From contig JAICWS010000001.1 in NCBI GenBank assembly GCA_025934695.1, positions 87,301 to 151,300 on the forward strand: DNA of 64,000 nucleotides. The letters run 5' to 3'. The DNA comes from Alphaproteobacteria bacterium. Lineage in GTDB: Bacteria; Pseudomonadota; Alphaproteobacteria; Micavibrionales; UBA2020. The translations under genes were made by a program, and so were the position numbers. Below are positions 45,291 through 53,544 of the stretch, piece after piece; the stretch's first letter is position 1, and each line of letters starts with the position of its first letter. The notes beneath the pieces are model-generated. The model saw nothing but the letters and a program-made list of their open reading frames with translations. It was not told where the DNA came from and searched no databases.

Positions 45291-45319
45291 ACTATACACA
45301 TTGGCAAATATTATGTCAA
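45291..45319 (-). promoter_or_regulatory. Promoter of ankyrin gene 4
   Basis: On the minus strand a perfect TTGACA (45319-45314) and TATAGT (45296-45291) are exactly 17 bases apart, and the start codon follows about 40 bases later. TTGACATAATATTTGCCAAT (45319-45300) matches the element at 26961-26980. Confidence 0.7.
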
Positions 45320-45343
45320 TTATCTTATAAAAATCACACGGTT

Positions 45344-47815
45344 TCAGTGTGTTGACTTGCCGCTTTCGAACGCGGCAAAAGCCTGGCTGATCGCCGAGGG
45401 GACCGAACCAGCACCTGACGCCGCGCGGGCGGCGGCATCGAAAGCGCCGTTCAGTTTCAGCGAGAAATCCACCGGCTTGCCGCTGTAGAAGAGCGGGTTC
45501 TGGCCATGAACCTGCAGCGTGACCGCCTGCGTCTGGCCGAGCGTCCCGTTCACGGTGACCCGCAACGAGTCATAGTTGAAATGCGTCAAAGCGGTTTTGA
45601 GGTCGGTCAGCGTCGATTGCTGGTTGCTGCCGAGAAACGAGGGCAGGTGCGCGGCATCGTAGCGGATCGTTCCCTTGGCGGTCGTCTGGAACACGGCATT
45701 CACGAGACTGATGGTGCCATGCCGGATTTCCAGCGGGATCGTCGCGTCGACGGCGCCGCTCGCCTCCAGCCCTTCGGCGGGGATGAGCTGAAAGATCTGC
45801 GCCAGATCGAGACCCTTGCCTGTCAGCGTGACATCGGTCGACATTTCTTTCAGGTCGACGGAGAAGGGGATGGAGCTGACCTGCCCGCCAAGCAGCGACC
45901 AATGCGCTTCATCCGCGCCGAACACGCCGTCTTTCAGGCTTATGGCCGCCTGTCCGGTGGTCAGCGGAAGGCCGAGGTTAACGGCTCCAACCGAGACCGG
46001 CTGCTTCGTGAACGAGAGGGGGAACAACGTATCGAGATCCAGGACCGTGTTGACGCCGCTGACGGGAATGCCTTTGACCGTCGCGGAGAAATCTTTCAGG
46101 TATAACTGGCCGCGCGAATCCGACGCCCACTGGCCGCCCTTTTTTTCCCAGATGAAATCGCCCGACACGCCGACGATGCCATAGCCGTCCGACAGATATC
46201 GCTGCGAGATAGGGAAGATCATCACGAGGCTCGTAACGCCCGGCTGCAATGCCGTGGGCGGCACTTTGACCGACAGGTCGCCGGTACTGGCGGCAAAACT
46301 CTGCTCGCCGCTCAGTTTCGCGGCGACGCGGCCTTTCTTGTCGGAGGCCTTGCCGGTAAATGTCGTGTAACCGGGCTTGTCCTTCGACGGGGCGAGGCGC
46401 AGCGCGACCTGCACGGGCAGGAAGAGCTGCGATTGCGGAATGGTCATGTGCGACACTTCGTCGGAGTCAACCGTTCCTTCCAGCGCCGGCTGGGCCGAGA
46501 CATCGGCGGTCAAGTGCGCCGAAACTTGTTTCGCCATCACGCTCAGGCCTTGGAAATCCGCGCCGTCGAAATCCGCCTTCAGTTTCTTCGATTTCTGGTC
46601 CCAAGTGATCGTGGCGGGCGTTTTCACGTTGGCGGGAATATTCAGCGTCAGCGGCAGAAGATCGACCGGCACGAAGGTCCCGTTGAACGCCATCGCGCCA
46701 TCCACCTGCTGGGCCGTCACCACCTGGTTGGCGGGGTCGAGGCTCAGTTTGACGCTGGCCAGCGCCTCGGCGTCCTTGAGCAATCCGGGTAGCGACAGTT
46801 TTTCCATGTCGACGCCGGCCGAGCCCTGAAGGTCTTTCCACTGTGTCATATCCCAGATGTCGGAGGTTTTGCCACGCGCGCCGGTAAGGGCGAGCAGCAA
46901 GTTGCCTTCGCCTTTCAGGTTGGCGAGATTGAGCGCGTCAAGCTTGCGCAGCTTGGCCTCGGCATGAAGGGAAATTTTATCGACGTCCTTTTCCTTGCGA
47001 TCGAGGCTGAGATCGAGGGCCAGGTCGCCGGAATTATTCGGCACCTCGGCGGTGGCGAGTACCTCCGCGCGGTCCTTGTCGCCGGCAATCTTCAGCGACG
47101 CGCCCTGCAGCGGCAAGCCGTAGAGTGTGACCGCGCCGAAGGTAAGCTGCGCGGCGGGGATGGAGAAGGCCTTCGACGGTTCGATATCCGCCCGGATTGT
47201 GCCCGCCGCATGCGGGATGGTGGCGTTGGCGAGCGTCAGCTGGGCATCCTTGATTTTGAATTCGGCCTTGATCTCGCGCGTCGCCTTGAGGATATCCGCG
47301 CTCAGCTTGCCATCGATCATCGCGAAGGGCGCATCGGCCTTCACGTCGAGATTGTCCGCGCGGTATTCATCATCGCCCATGTCGACGATATTGCCGCTGA
47401 CCGTCACGGGCAGCTTGCCCGCCGGCGTATTCACCGTCACCGCGATATTTGACAGATTCACGAGCCGGGCGACGAGGTTAAGAACGCCGACCGCACGGCC
47501 CGCCGCTGGCAGCGGGAAAGGCCATTGAAGCTTTGCGCCATTCACCGCGACCGAGGCGAGGTGGCCTGACATGATATCCTTGGGGGATGCGGTGACGCGC
47601 GCCTCCGCGACTGTATCGCCGGCATCGTCCAGAGTAATGTCTTTCACCGTGGTGCCGGAGAAGCTGAAACTGGCCGAGCCGATATGCGCCTGCTCAAAAC
47701 CTGCATCGTGCAATTTATGCTCAAGTATCGGTTTAATGGTGGCTGGTATAACAATGAAAATAATCAGAATTAATGCGACAACAATCCCGGCGCCGATCTT
47801 GATGGATTTGTTCAT
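45344..47815 (-). CDS. YdbH-like intermembrane transport (AsmA-like) protein
   Basis: The 823-residue protein has one N-terminal membrane anchor (about 6-26, IGAGIVVALILIIFIVIPATI) and then a long periplasmic beta-rich region of the AsmA-like superfamily. The C-terminal third, with AQIFQLIPAEGLEASGAVDATIPLEIRHGTISLVNAVFQTTAKGTIRYD, fits the YdbH family, which forms bridge-like structures carrying phospholipids between inner and outer membranes. Length matches the family (about 800-880). It is expected in the periplasm, anchored in the inner membrane. It is a single gene: a repeat pair lies upstream and ankyrin gene 4 downstream on the same strand, 94 bases off. Specific cargo is not evident. 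Confidence 0.8.
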   Translation of the reverse strand: MNKSIKIGAGIVVALILIIFIVIPATIKPILEHKLHDAGFEQAHIGSASFSFSGTTVKDITLDDAGDTVAEARVTASPKDIMSGHLASVAVNGAKLQWPFPLPAAGRAVGVLNLVARLVNLSNIAVTVNTPAGKLPVTVSGNIVDMGDDEYRADNLDVKADAPFAMIDGKLSADILKATREIKAEFKIKDAQLTLANATIPHAAGTIRADIEPSKAFSIPAAQLTFGAVTLYGLPLQGASLKIAGDKDRAEVLATAEVPNNSGDLALDLSLDRKEKDVDKISLHAEAKLRKLDALNLANLKGEGNLLLALTGARGKTSDIWDMTQWKDLQGSAGVDMEKLSLPGLLKDAEALASVKLSLDPANQVVTAQQVDGAMAFNGTFVPVDLLPLTLNIPANVKTPATITWDQKSKKLKADFDGADFQGLSVMAKQVSAHLTADVSAQPALEGTVDSDEVSHMTIPQSQLFLPVQVALRLAPSKDKPGYTTFTGKASDKKGRVAAKLSGEQSFAASTGDLSVKVPPTALQPGVTSLVMIFPISQRYLSDGYGIVGVSGDFIWEKKGGQWASDSRGQLYLKDFSATVKGIPVSGVNTVLDLDTLFPLSFTKQPVSVGAVNLGLPLTTGQAAISLKDGVFGADEAHWSLLGGQVSSIPFSVDLKEMSTDVTLTGKGLDLAQIFQLIPAEGLEASGAVDATIPLEIRHGTISLVNAVFQTTAKGTIRYDAAHLPSFLGSNQQSTLTDLKTALTHFNYDSLRVTVNGTLGQTQAVTLQVHGQNPLFYSGKPVDFSLKLNGAFDAAARAASGAGSVPSAISQAFAAFESGKSTH

Positions 47816-47840
47816 CTGTCTCTTTCTCTTCGAATCGTCG

Positions 47841-47992
47841 TCCCTCTCCCCCGTTCGCGAAGCGAACGGCGGGAGAGGTTAGGTGAGGGGGTCGCGCAGC
47901 TAGAACAGAATTTTGAATTCAGCACCTGACTGCGCCACCCCCTCACCCCTGCCTCTCCCGCCATCCGCCAAGGCGGATGGGGGAGAGGGGAA
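47841..47992. repeat. Inverted pair of hairpin repeats
   Basis: Two units in opposite orientation each hold a hairpin flanked by CCCTCTCCC/GGGAGAGG: left 47841-47898 (inner stem CGTTCGC/GCGAACG), right 47930-47992 (inner stem CATCCGCC/GGCGGATG). They also share GTGAGGGGG and CCCCCTCAC. About 30 unique bases lie between. This is the type of dispersed intergenic repeat known from many proteobacteria. Confidence 0.75.
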
Positions 47993-48106
47993 GTGGGTGC
48001 GGATCGCGGCTGGAAAACATCTTTCCTGTTGTCTTTCCAGAGCCGATGCGCAATATAAATCCCGACAAACAACAATGGTTTAACGAGTCCGCAGGAGTCA
48101 AGCAGC

Positions 48107-48496
48107 ATGTTCATCACACCCGCATGGGCGCAGGATGCGGCCAGTAGCGCTTCGGATGCCGCTTCGCAGGGCGGAAGCCTGATGAGCTTTCTCGGCCCCA
48201 TCGCGCCAATCGTGCTCGTGTTCTTTATTTTCTATATTATCGTCATTCGCCCGCAGAACAAGCGGATGATGGAACATCGCAAGTCCATGGACATGCTGAC
48301 CAAGGGCGATAAGGTCGTCACCGGCGGTGGCATCGTTGCAACGGTGAAGAGGCTCGTCGGCGACGAGGAGATCGAGCTCGAGATCGCGCAGGGTGTCGTC
48401 GTGACGGCGCTGCGCGGCACGCTCATGAGCATCCGCGACAGCAAGGCCATCGCTAATGCCGCCGCCGACGCCGCGATGGCGAAGGCGAAGAAATAA
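48107..48496 (+). CDS. yajC: Preprotein translocase subunit YajC
   Basis: The 129-residue protein has one membrane segment (about 28-46, LGPIAPIVLVFFIFYIIVIRPQ) followed by the family-defining IRPQNKRMMEHRK and a cytoplasmic domain with LTKGDKVVTGGGIVATVKR. It associates with SecDF at the Sec translocon. The first 25 residues (AWAQDAASSASDAA) are a short periplasmic extension common in alphaproteobacteria. ATG 48107 is preceded by AGGAG. It is the first gene of yajC-secD-secF-Mth938, all on the plus strand with short gaps. The Ala/Lys-rich end is typical. Confidence 0.95.
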   Translation: MFITPAWAQDAASSASDAASQGGSLMSFLGPIAPIVLVFFIFYIIVIRPQNKRMMEHRKSMDMLTKGDKVVTGGGIVATVKRLVGDEEIELEIAQGVVVTALRGTLMSIRDSKAIANAAADAAMAKAKK

Positions 48497-48522
48497 AGAT
48501 TTTCATTTCCGGGAATTAGAAA

Positions 48523-50103
48523 ATGCTTCAGATCGAAAGATGGAAAGTCGTTCTTATCGTGGCCCTCTCGGTCATCGGCATACTCTATGCCGTGCCGAAC
48601 GTGGTACCGTCAAATGCGCAAGCCTGGCTGGAAGAGCATATGCCCAGCTGGCTGCCCAGCAAGACGGTTAACCTCGGCCTCGATCTGCGCGGCGGATCGC
48701 ACCTGCTGCTCGAGGCGGACACAAAGAAGCTGCTGGCCGACCGCATGCAGCTGATGCGCACGGGCGCCGTTTCCGCGCTGCGGAAGGCGAATATCTATTT
48801 CGAGTCCATGACAGTGAAGGAAAACGGCATTTCCTTCCATCTCAAGAATGCAGATAAAGACAAGGATGCGGCGATCCGCATCGCGCGCAATCTTGAAAAA
48901 CTGGCCAATGTCGACGTGTCGCCTGACGGCACCGTCAGCATGACGCTCGACCAGAAAGCCATCGACACGATCAACTCCCAGGTGATCGACGAGTCGATCG
49001 AGATCGTCCGCAAGCGTGTGGATGAGTCCGGTACGAAAGAGCCTGTCATCCAGCGCCAGGGCTCGAACCGCATCGTCCTGCAGCTGCCGGGCGTCAGCGA
49101 CCCGTCGCAGCTCAAGGCGCGCCTGCAGAACATGGCGCATCTGACCTTCCACCTGCCCGATGAAGACGCGATGCAAACCGGCCAGCTCGGCTTCGATTCC
49201 GAGCGGCTGCCCGTCCACGGCATTCCCGGCCGCCTTGCCCCGATCAAGAAAGAAGTCGTCCTCGACGGCGAGCACCTGACCGATGCGCAACCCTCTTACG
49301 ACCAGAACGGGGCGCCGGTCATCACCTTCAAGTTCGATTCCACGGGCGCGAAGATATTCTGCGACATCACCAAGGCGAATGTGGGCAAGCCCTTTGCCGC
49401 CGTGATGGATGACGGCCAGCACAAGGAAGTCATCACCATGCCCAACATCAACGAACCCATCTGCGGCGGTTCGGGCGAGATCATGGGCAAGTTCGAGACG
49501 AGCGAAACGTCAGAGCTCTCGCTGCTCCTGCGCGCAGGCGCGCTGCCGGCGCCCCTGAACGTGGTGGAGGAACGCACCGTCGGCCCGACGCTGGGCTCAG
49601 ACTCCATCGCGGCGGGCAAGACGGCGGCCATCTGCGCCTTCGTCGCGGTCTTCGCGCTGATGGCGATGTCTTATGGATTGTTCGGTCTCTTCGCGAACTT
49701 CGCGCTGATCCTGAACATCATCTTTATCTTCGCGATCCTCTCGATGCTCCAGGCGACGCTGACGCTGCCCGGTATCGCGGGCATCATCCTGACCATCGGC
49801 ATCGCGGTCGACGCGAACGTGCTGGTCTATGAGCGCATCCGCGAGGAACTGCGCGCCGGGCGTTCGGTCATTTCCGCGGTCGACAAGGGCTATCTCCACG
49901 CGAAGGGCACGATCATCGACGCGAACCTGACGACGCTCATCGTCGCCTTCATCCTGTTTTCCTTCGGCTCCGGTCCCGTGAAGGGCTTCGCCGTCGCGAT
50001 GACGATCGGTATCCTGACGTCGATCTTCTGCGCGCTGGCGCTGACGCGGCTTGTCATCATCACCTGGCTGCGCCGCGCCCGTCCCTCGACACTCGATCTG
50101 TAA
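48523..50103 (+). CDS. secD: Protein translocase subunit SecD
   Basis: The 526-residue protein has an N-terminal membrane segment, a large periplasmic domain beginning NLGLDLRGGSHLLLEAD, and five C-terminal membrane segments with the family motifs GIAVDANVLVYERIREELRAGRS and IDANLTTLIVAFILFSFGSGPVKGFAVAM. SecDF uses the proton motive force to pull proteins across the membrane and works with SecYEG. All expected regions are present and length fits. It starts 26 bases after yajC and is followed by secF after 14 bases. Alternative start codons nearby are unlikely because GGGAAT precedes ATG 48523. Confidence 0.97.
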   Translation: MLQIERWKVVLIVALSVIGILYAVPNVVPSNAQAWLEEHMPSWLPSKTVNLGLDLRGGSHLLLEADTKKLLADRMQLMRTGAVSALRKANIYFESMTVKENGISFHLKNADKDKDAAIRIARNLEKLANVDVSPDGTVSMTLDQKAIDTINSQVIDESIEIVRKRVDESGTKEPVIQRQGSNRIVLQLPGVSDPSQLKARLQNMAHLTFHLPDEDAMQTGQLGFDSERLPVHGIPGRLAPIKKEVVLDGEHLTDAQPSYDQNGAPVITFKFDSTGAKIFCDITKANVGKPFAAVMDDGQHKEVITMPNINEPICGGSGEIMGKFETSETSELSLLLRAGALPAPLNVVEERTVGPTLGSDSIAAGKTAAICAFVAVFALMAMSYGLFGLFANFALILNIIFIFAILSMLQATLTLPGIAGIILTIGIAVDANVLVYERIREELRAGRSVISAVDKGYLHAKGTIIDANLTTLIVAFILFSFGSGPVKGFAVAMTIGILTSIFCALALTRLVIITWLRRARPSTLDL

Positions 50104-50117
50104 GAAAGGTTTTTGTC

Positions 50118-51077
50118 ATGAAATTCCGCTTCAAGCTCGTCAAGGACAAAACCCATTTCGACTTCATGGGGCTGCACAAGTTCACCTTCGCGCTCTCCGC
50201 GCTGATGACGGTGGCGATGATCGCGCTCATGTTCACCAAGGGCCTCAACCTCGGCATCGATTTCACCGGCGGCATCCTGATGGAAGTCAAGATGCCCGCA
50301 GGCACCCAGATCGCCGACGTGCGCGAGAAGCTGGGCAAGATGAGCACGGGCCGCCCGACCATCCAGGATTTCGGCGAGAATTCGCTGCTCATCAAGATCC
50401 CCGGCCGCGAGGCGAACGCCGAGGAGCAGAAGAAGCTCAAGGGCGAGGTGCAGAGCCTGCTCGGCGACAAGGCCGAGCTGCGCCGCGTCGAATACGTCGG
50501 TCCGCAGGTGGGCGGGGAGCTGATCCACGCCGGCTTCGAGGCCTTCGGCTGGTCAATGCTGGCGATCCTGGGCTATATCTGGATCCGCTTTGAATGGCAG
50601 TTTGGCGTGGTCGCCGTCTTCGCGCTCGCGCATGACATGTTCGCGACGATGCTGTTCTTTCTCGTCACGCAGATCGAATTCGACCTCTCGACGGTCGCGG
50701 CCGCGCTGCTGATCGCCGGCTATTCCATCAACGAAACCGTCGTCGTATTCGACCGCATCCGCGAAATGATGCGCAAGTACCGCAAGATGCCGATGCCCGA
50801 GCTCGTCAACCTGTCGATCAACGATGTGATCTCCCGCACGCTGATGACCTCGCTCGCGACTTTCATGGCAATGGCGTCGCTGTCGATCTTCGGCTCGGCG
50901 GTCATCAAGGGGTTTACCTACGCCATGCTGGTCGGCATCCTGTTCGGTCCCTATTCGTCGATGTTCTTCTCGGCGCCGCTGCTTACCTACATGAAGCTGC
51001 GCCGCGACGCGGCCGCCATCGGCGCAGACAGCACGAACGGCAGCAGCGGCGGCAAGCTGGCGGAGCAGGGGTCGTAA
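50118..51077 (+). CDS. secF: Protein translocase subunit SecF
   Basis: The 319-residue partner of SecD has six membrane segments. Signatures are GLNLGIDFTGGILMEVKMP in the periplasmic P1 region, IAGYSINETVVVFDRIREMMRKYR in the fourth or fifth membrane segment region and NDVISRTLMTSLATFMAMASL. It forms the proton-coupled SecDF complex that completes export. GAAAGG precedes ATG 50118. The last 25 residues are Ser/Gly-rich and polar. Mth938-like gene follows after six bases in the usual alphaproteobacterial order. Confidence 0.97.
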   Translation: MKFRFKLVKDKTHFDFMGLHKFTFALSALMTVAMIALMFTKGLNLGIDFTGGILMEVKMPAGTQIADVREKLGKMSTGRPTIQDFGENSLLIKIPGREANAEEQKKLKGEVQSLLGDKAELRRVEYVGPQVGGELIHAGFEAFGWSMLAILGYIWIRFEWQFGVVAVFALAHDMFATMLFFLVTQIEFDLSTVAAALLIAGYSINETVVVFDRIREMMRKYRKMPMPELVNLSINDVISRTLMTSLATFMAMASLSIFGSAVIKGFTYAMLVGILFGPYSSMFFSAPLLTYMKLRRDAAAIGADSTNGSSGGKLAEQGS

Positions 51078-51083
51078 CACTCC

Positions 51084-51455
51084 ATGACCGACGTCACGCC
51101 CCGCGTCGGCGCCCACGCCCTCATCATCCAGTCCTATTCGCCACAGGGCTTCCGCATCAGCGGGACGGATTACGGCGGGGCGATATTGATCGCGGGCGGG
51201 CAGGTGCTTCCGGTCGACGTCACGGCGACCGCGCAGCTCAATTATACGCACCTGAAGCCGCTCAAGGGCCTCGACGTCACCTATCTCATCCTCGGCTGCG
51301 GCGCGAAGTCCGCGATGCCGCCGCTGCGGTTTTTGCAGGACCTGAAAGACATGGGCATCGTGGCCGAAGCCATGTCGACGCCCGCCGCCTGCCGCACCTA
51401 TAATGTGCTGCTGGCCGAGCAGAGGCCGGTGGCGGCGCTGTTGCTGCCAGGTTGA
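51084..51455 (+). CDS. Mth938-like domain protein
   Basis: The 123-residue protein belongs to the Mth938/DUF498 fold (human homolog NDUFAF3, a complex I assembly factor). Signatures are IQSYSPQGFRISGTDYGGAILI near the start, LILGCGAKSAMPP in the middle, and MSTPAACRTYNVLLAEQRPVAALLLP at the end. In bacteria the role is not settled. Its fixed place after secF is widespread among alphaproteobacteria and often precedes a squalene/phytoene-synthase gene, which here is missing. It starts six bases after secF and is probably translated with it. Confidence 0.88.
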   Translation: MTDVTPRVGAHALIIQSYSPQGFRISGTDYGGAILIAGGQVLPVDVTATAQLNYTHLKPLKGLDVTYLILGCGAKSAMPPLRFLQDLKDMGIVAEAMSTPAACRTYNVLLAEQRPVAALLLPG

Positions 51456-51500
51456 TAAACGACTGATTTATCTTGCTAAAAAATTCCGCCGCGCCTGCCT

Positions 51501-51535
51501 CTCCCGGCTTTGTGATATAATATGGATATCGGGAG
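51501..51535 (+). promoter_or_regulatory. Palindrome-flanked -10 element before the outer-membrane-like gene
   Basis: A perfect TATAAT (51516-51521) lies between CTCCCG (51501-51506) and CGGGAG (51530-51535), a hairpin-capable pair that also supplies GGGAG as ribosome binding site for ATG 51545. With a -10 this close to the start, the transcript would have almost no leader. The arrangement could instead be an mRNA structure or operator. Confidence 0.4.
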
Positions 51536-51544
51536 ACTGTTTCC

Positions 51545-52123
51545 ATGAGCCAGTTGATCGCGACCACGGCGCTGTTTGCGCAGATTATGCTGCCCGCGAC
51601 TCAAACCGTTGCGGTCGACCCCGGCGTCAACAAGCCCGCGCCCGTCATCCAGACAGTTGGCGCGGACGACACGAAACCCAAGCCGAAGTCTGACAGCAAC
51701 AAGGGCAAGCTGTCGCTGGTCTTCTCGGGCGTCTCGCATCACTTCGGACAGCGGGAATACTGGGACGGAAACGAGATGCGTCATTTCAATGAGGTCAACC
51801 CCGGCGCGGGAATCGAATACGGTCTCGGCAAAATTGGACCGTTTGAATCCTACATCGCGGCCGGGTTCTACAAGAACAGCGTTTACAACACGTCGAAATA
51901 CCTGGCCGCCGGCATCGAGACATCGGGGAGCAAGTTCCTGGGCGCCGGCATCGACGCCGGGTTGCTGACCGGATATCCCGACATGCCCGTGCCGGTCGCG
52001 GCCATTCCTTTCGTGCGCGTGGGGAAGAGCGACGGGCCTAACCTGAAGGTCAACGTCATCCCGCCGATCAAGAACCTCACACCCATGACGGTCGGCGTGC
52101 AGCTGAGAGTGCCGATCAAGTAA
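51545..52123 (+). CDS. Putative outer-membrane beta-barrel protein
   Basis: A 192-residue product with a short hydrophobic N-terminus (LIATTALFAQIMLPATQTVA) that could be a signal, a Lys/Pro linker (DTKPKPKSDSNKGK), and from about 56 alternating hydrophobic strands: KLSLVFSGVSHHFG, HFNEVNPGAGIEYGLG, ESYIAAGFYKNSVYNTSKYLAAGIE, AGLLTGYP and MTVGVQLRVPIK. Such strands with a terminal amphipathic strand are typical of small outer-membrane barrels or phage-borne relatives of unknown role. The phrase NEVNPG and YKNS...S recurs in a broad family without a known function. It is monocistronic, closed by a strong terminator. Confidence 0.6.
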   Translation: MSQLIATTALFAQIMLPATQTVAVDPGVNKPAPVIQTVGADDTKPKPKSDSNKGKLSLVFSGVSHHFGQREYWDGNEMRHFNEVNPGAGIEYGLGKIGPFESYIAAGFYKNSVYNTSKYLAAGIETSGSKFLGAGIDAGLLTGYPDMPVPVAAIPFVRVGKSDGPNLKVNVIPPIKNLTPMTVGVQLRVPIK

Positions 52124-52133
52124 CCCAGCGCAG

Positions 52134-52166
52134 AAAAAAAGGAGCCGCTTTCACGGCTCCCTTTTT
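52134..52166. terminator. Bidirectional Rho-independent terminator
   Basis: GGAGCCG (52141-52147) pairs with CGGCTCC (52154-52160). Seven A lie before the stem and CTTTTT after it, so it can act for both the gene ending at 52123 and convergent sodB ending at 52190. Confidence 0.9.
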
Positions 52167-52189
52167 CGTTCAACCAGGGTACGAAAACC

Positions 52190-52837
52190 TTACGGCTTCG
52201 GTCCCTTGATATTCTTGAGCTTGGCCGCGGCGCCGCCGTAGTTGGCGAGCTTGTCGACGAAGGTCTTCAGGAAGTCCGCGCGTCGGTTCTGGTAGTCCAG
52301 ATAGTAAGCATGTTCCCAGACGTCGCAGACGAGCAGCGGCGTCTTGCCGTCGGTCAGCGGGGTTTCGGCGTTGCCGGTCTTGACGATTTCCAGCTTGCCT
52401 TTGCTTTCGACGAGCCAGACCCAGCCGGAGCCGAACTGGCCGATGCCGGCCGCCACGAACTGTTCCTTGAACTTGTCGAAGCTGCCGAAGCTTTCGTTGA
52501 TTTTGTCGAGCAGCGGCTGCGGGGGCGTGCCGCCGCCGTTGGGCGTCATGCTCTCCCAGAACAGGTTGTGGTTATAGACCTGCGCGGCATTGTTGAAGAG
52601 GGGGCCGAGGTTCTTCTTCTTGGCCTCGATGATGACTTCCTCGAGCGGCTTGCCTTCGAGGCCGGTGCCGACGATGAGCTCGTTGCCTTTGTCCACATAA
52701 GCTTTGTGGTGCTTGTCGTAGTGGTAGTTGAGCGTATTCTCGGAATAATGGGGCTCCAGCGCCTTCTTGGGCCAGGGCAGCGGCGGAAGCGTGAACGTCG
52801 GCTTCACGTCGGCAGGTTTCGGTTGCGGGTTCGTCAT
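52190..52837 (-). CDS. sodB: Superoxide dismutase, Fe type
   Basis: The 215-residue enzyme dismutates superoxide. Metal ligands are visible in LNYHYDKHHKAY (His), VYNHNLFW (His), and DVWEHAYYLDYQNRRADFL (Asp and His). The Gln in FNNAAQVYNH and the FGSGW sequence follow the iron-enzyme pattern, although cambialistic behaviour cannot be excluded. A 14-residue Pro/Lys-rich extension precedes the usual FTLPPLPW start; no signal peptide, so cytoplasmic. ATG 52837 is preceded by AGGAGG, a strong site in keeping with high expression. It is monocistronic and shares a terminator with the convergent gene. Confidence 0.95.
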   Translation of the reverse strand: MTNPQPKPADVKPTFTLPPLPWPKKALEPHYSENTLNYHYDKHHKAYVDKGNELIVGTGLEGKPLEEVIIEAKKKNLGPLFNNAAQVYNHNLFWESMTPNGGGTPPQPLLDKINESFGSFDKFKEQFVAAGIGQFGSGWVWLVESKGKLEIVKTGNAETPLTDGKTPLLVCDVWEHAYYLDYQNRRADFLKTFVDKLANYGGAAAKLKNIKGPKP

Positions 52838-52941
52838 GGGCAGCCTCCTGATTGCATATGTAAAGGGCGCGTTGAAATGGTGCTCTAGCTTAGACCATCG
52901 AGCGCGATTGGCAACTGGGATTGAGGAGGATCAAGTCTTTC

Positions 52942-53061
52942 CGTAACCCCGGCGAAAGCCGGGGTCTAGCCTATATCAGCGCGAGGAGTGGCGAAGATTT
53001 AAATACAACTGCTCCCGCTCGTGCCGATAGTTGTCAGACCCCGGCTTTCGCCGGAGTTACG
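52942..53061. repeat. Paired REP-like palindrome, copy C
   Basis: Left unit CCCCGGCGAAAGCCGGGG (52942-52967) and inverted right unit CCCCGGCTTTCGCCGGAG (53035-53061) enclose about 67 bases. CGTAACC and GTTACG are the outer ends. As with copy B, the right unit lies directly after a stop codon (gene 53066). Confidence 0.85.
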
Positions 53062-53065
53062 AGAG

Positions 53066-53542
53066 TTAGAACAACGCCTTCTTCTTCCTTAAGGCCTCTT
53101 CCTCTTTCACATCGAGCGCGGTCCAGGCGAAGTACATGAAATCCTCGAGCCTGGCGCCGCGGTCCTGCGCGGCTTTCAGTTGCTCGGCGTATTCGACCAT
53201 GCCTTCCTTGACGAAATCGTCGTACTTGATGCGCAGGTGCAGGAAATCGGCCAGCGCCGCCTTCGCGGTCTTCACCACGCGTTCGCCCCAGCGCAGGTCT
53301 TCAGGCACGGTTTCATAGGTATTCACGGCGACCCAGTAGCAATCGCAGGTCTGGCCGCCAAATTTTTGTGGGATGCGGAATTGCAGAGATCCGCCGACGC
53401 TTAAGAGCTCCGCGTCGCGGGAGGCTTCGATAACGGCGGGGATATCGGAAAGCTGCCAGGCATATTCATCACTCCCCAGCAGCGACGCGCGCTGAAGCAG
53501 TTGGGAGGGGAGGCGCGCCTGCATGCCGGAGCGGCTGGGCAC
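53066..53542 (-). CDS. Hypothetical protein
   Basis: A 158-residue soluble protein that I do not recognise. It has SDIPAVIEASRDAELLSVGGSLQFRIPQKFGGQTCDCYWVAVNTYETVP, an alternating core with two Cys, then a helix rich in charged residues (KTAKAALADFLHLRIKYDDFVKEGMVEYAEQLKAAQ) and a Lys-rich end. It starts with GTG 53542 two bases after the stop of the polysaccharide-deacetylase-like gene, with GGGGGAC upstream, so it is probably the second gene of that operon; a shorter ATG at 53524 has no ribosome binding site. A role together with its upstream neighbour is plausible but not shown. Confidence 0.62.
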   Translation of the reverse strand: MPSRSGMQARLPSQLLQRASLLGSDEYAWQLSDIPAVIEASRDAELLSVGGSLQFRIPQKFGGQTCDCYWVAVNTYETVPEDLRWGERVVKTAKAALADFLHLRIKYDDFVKEGMVEYAEQLKAAQDRGARLEDFMYFAWTALDVKEEEALRKKKALF

Positions 53543-53544
53543 GC

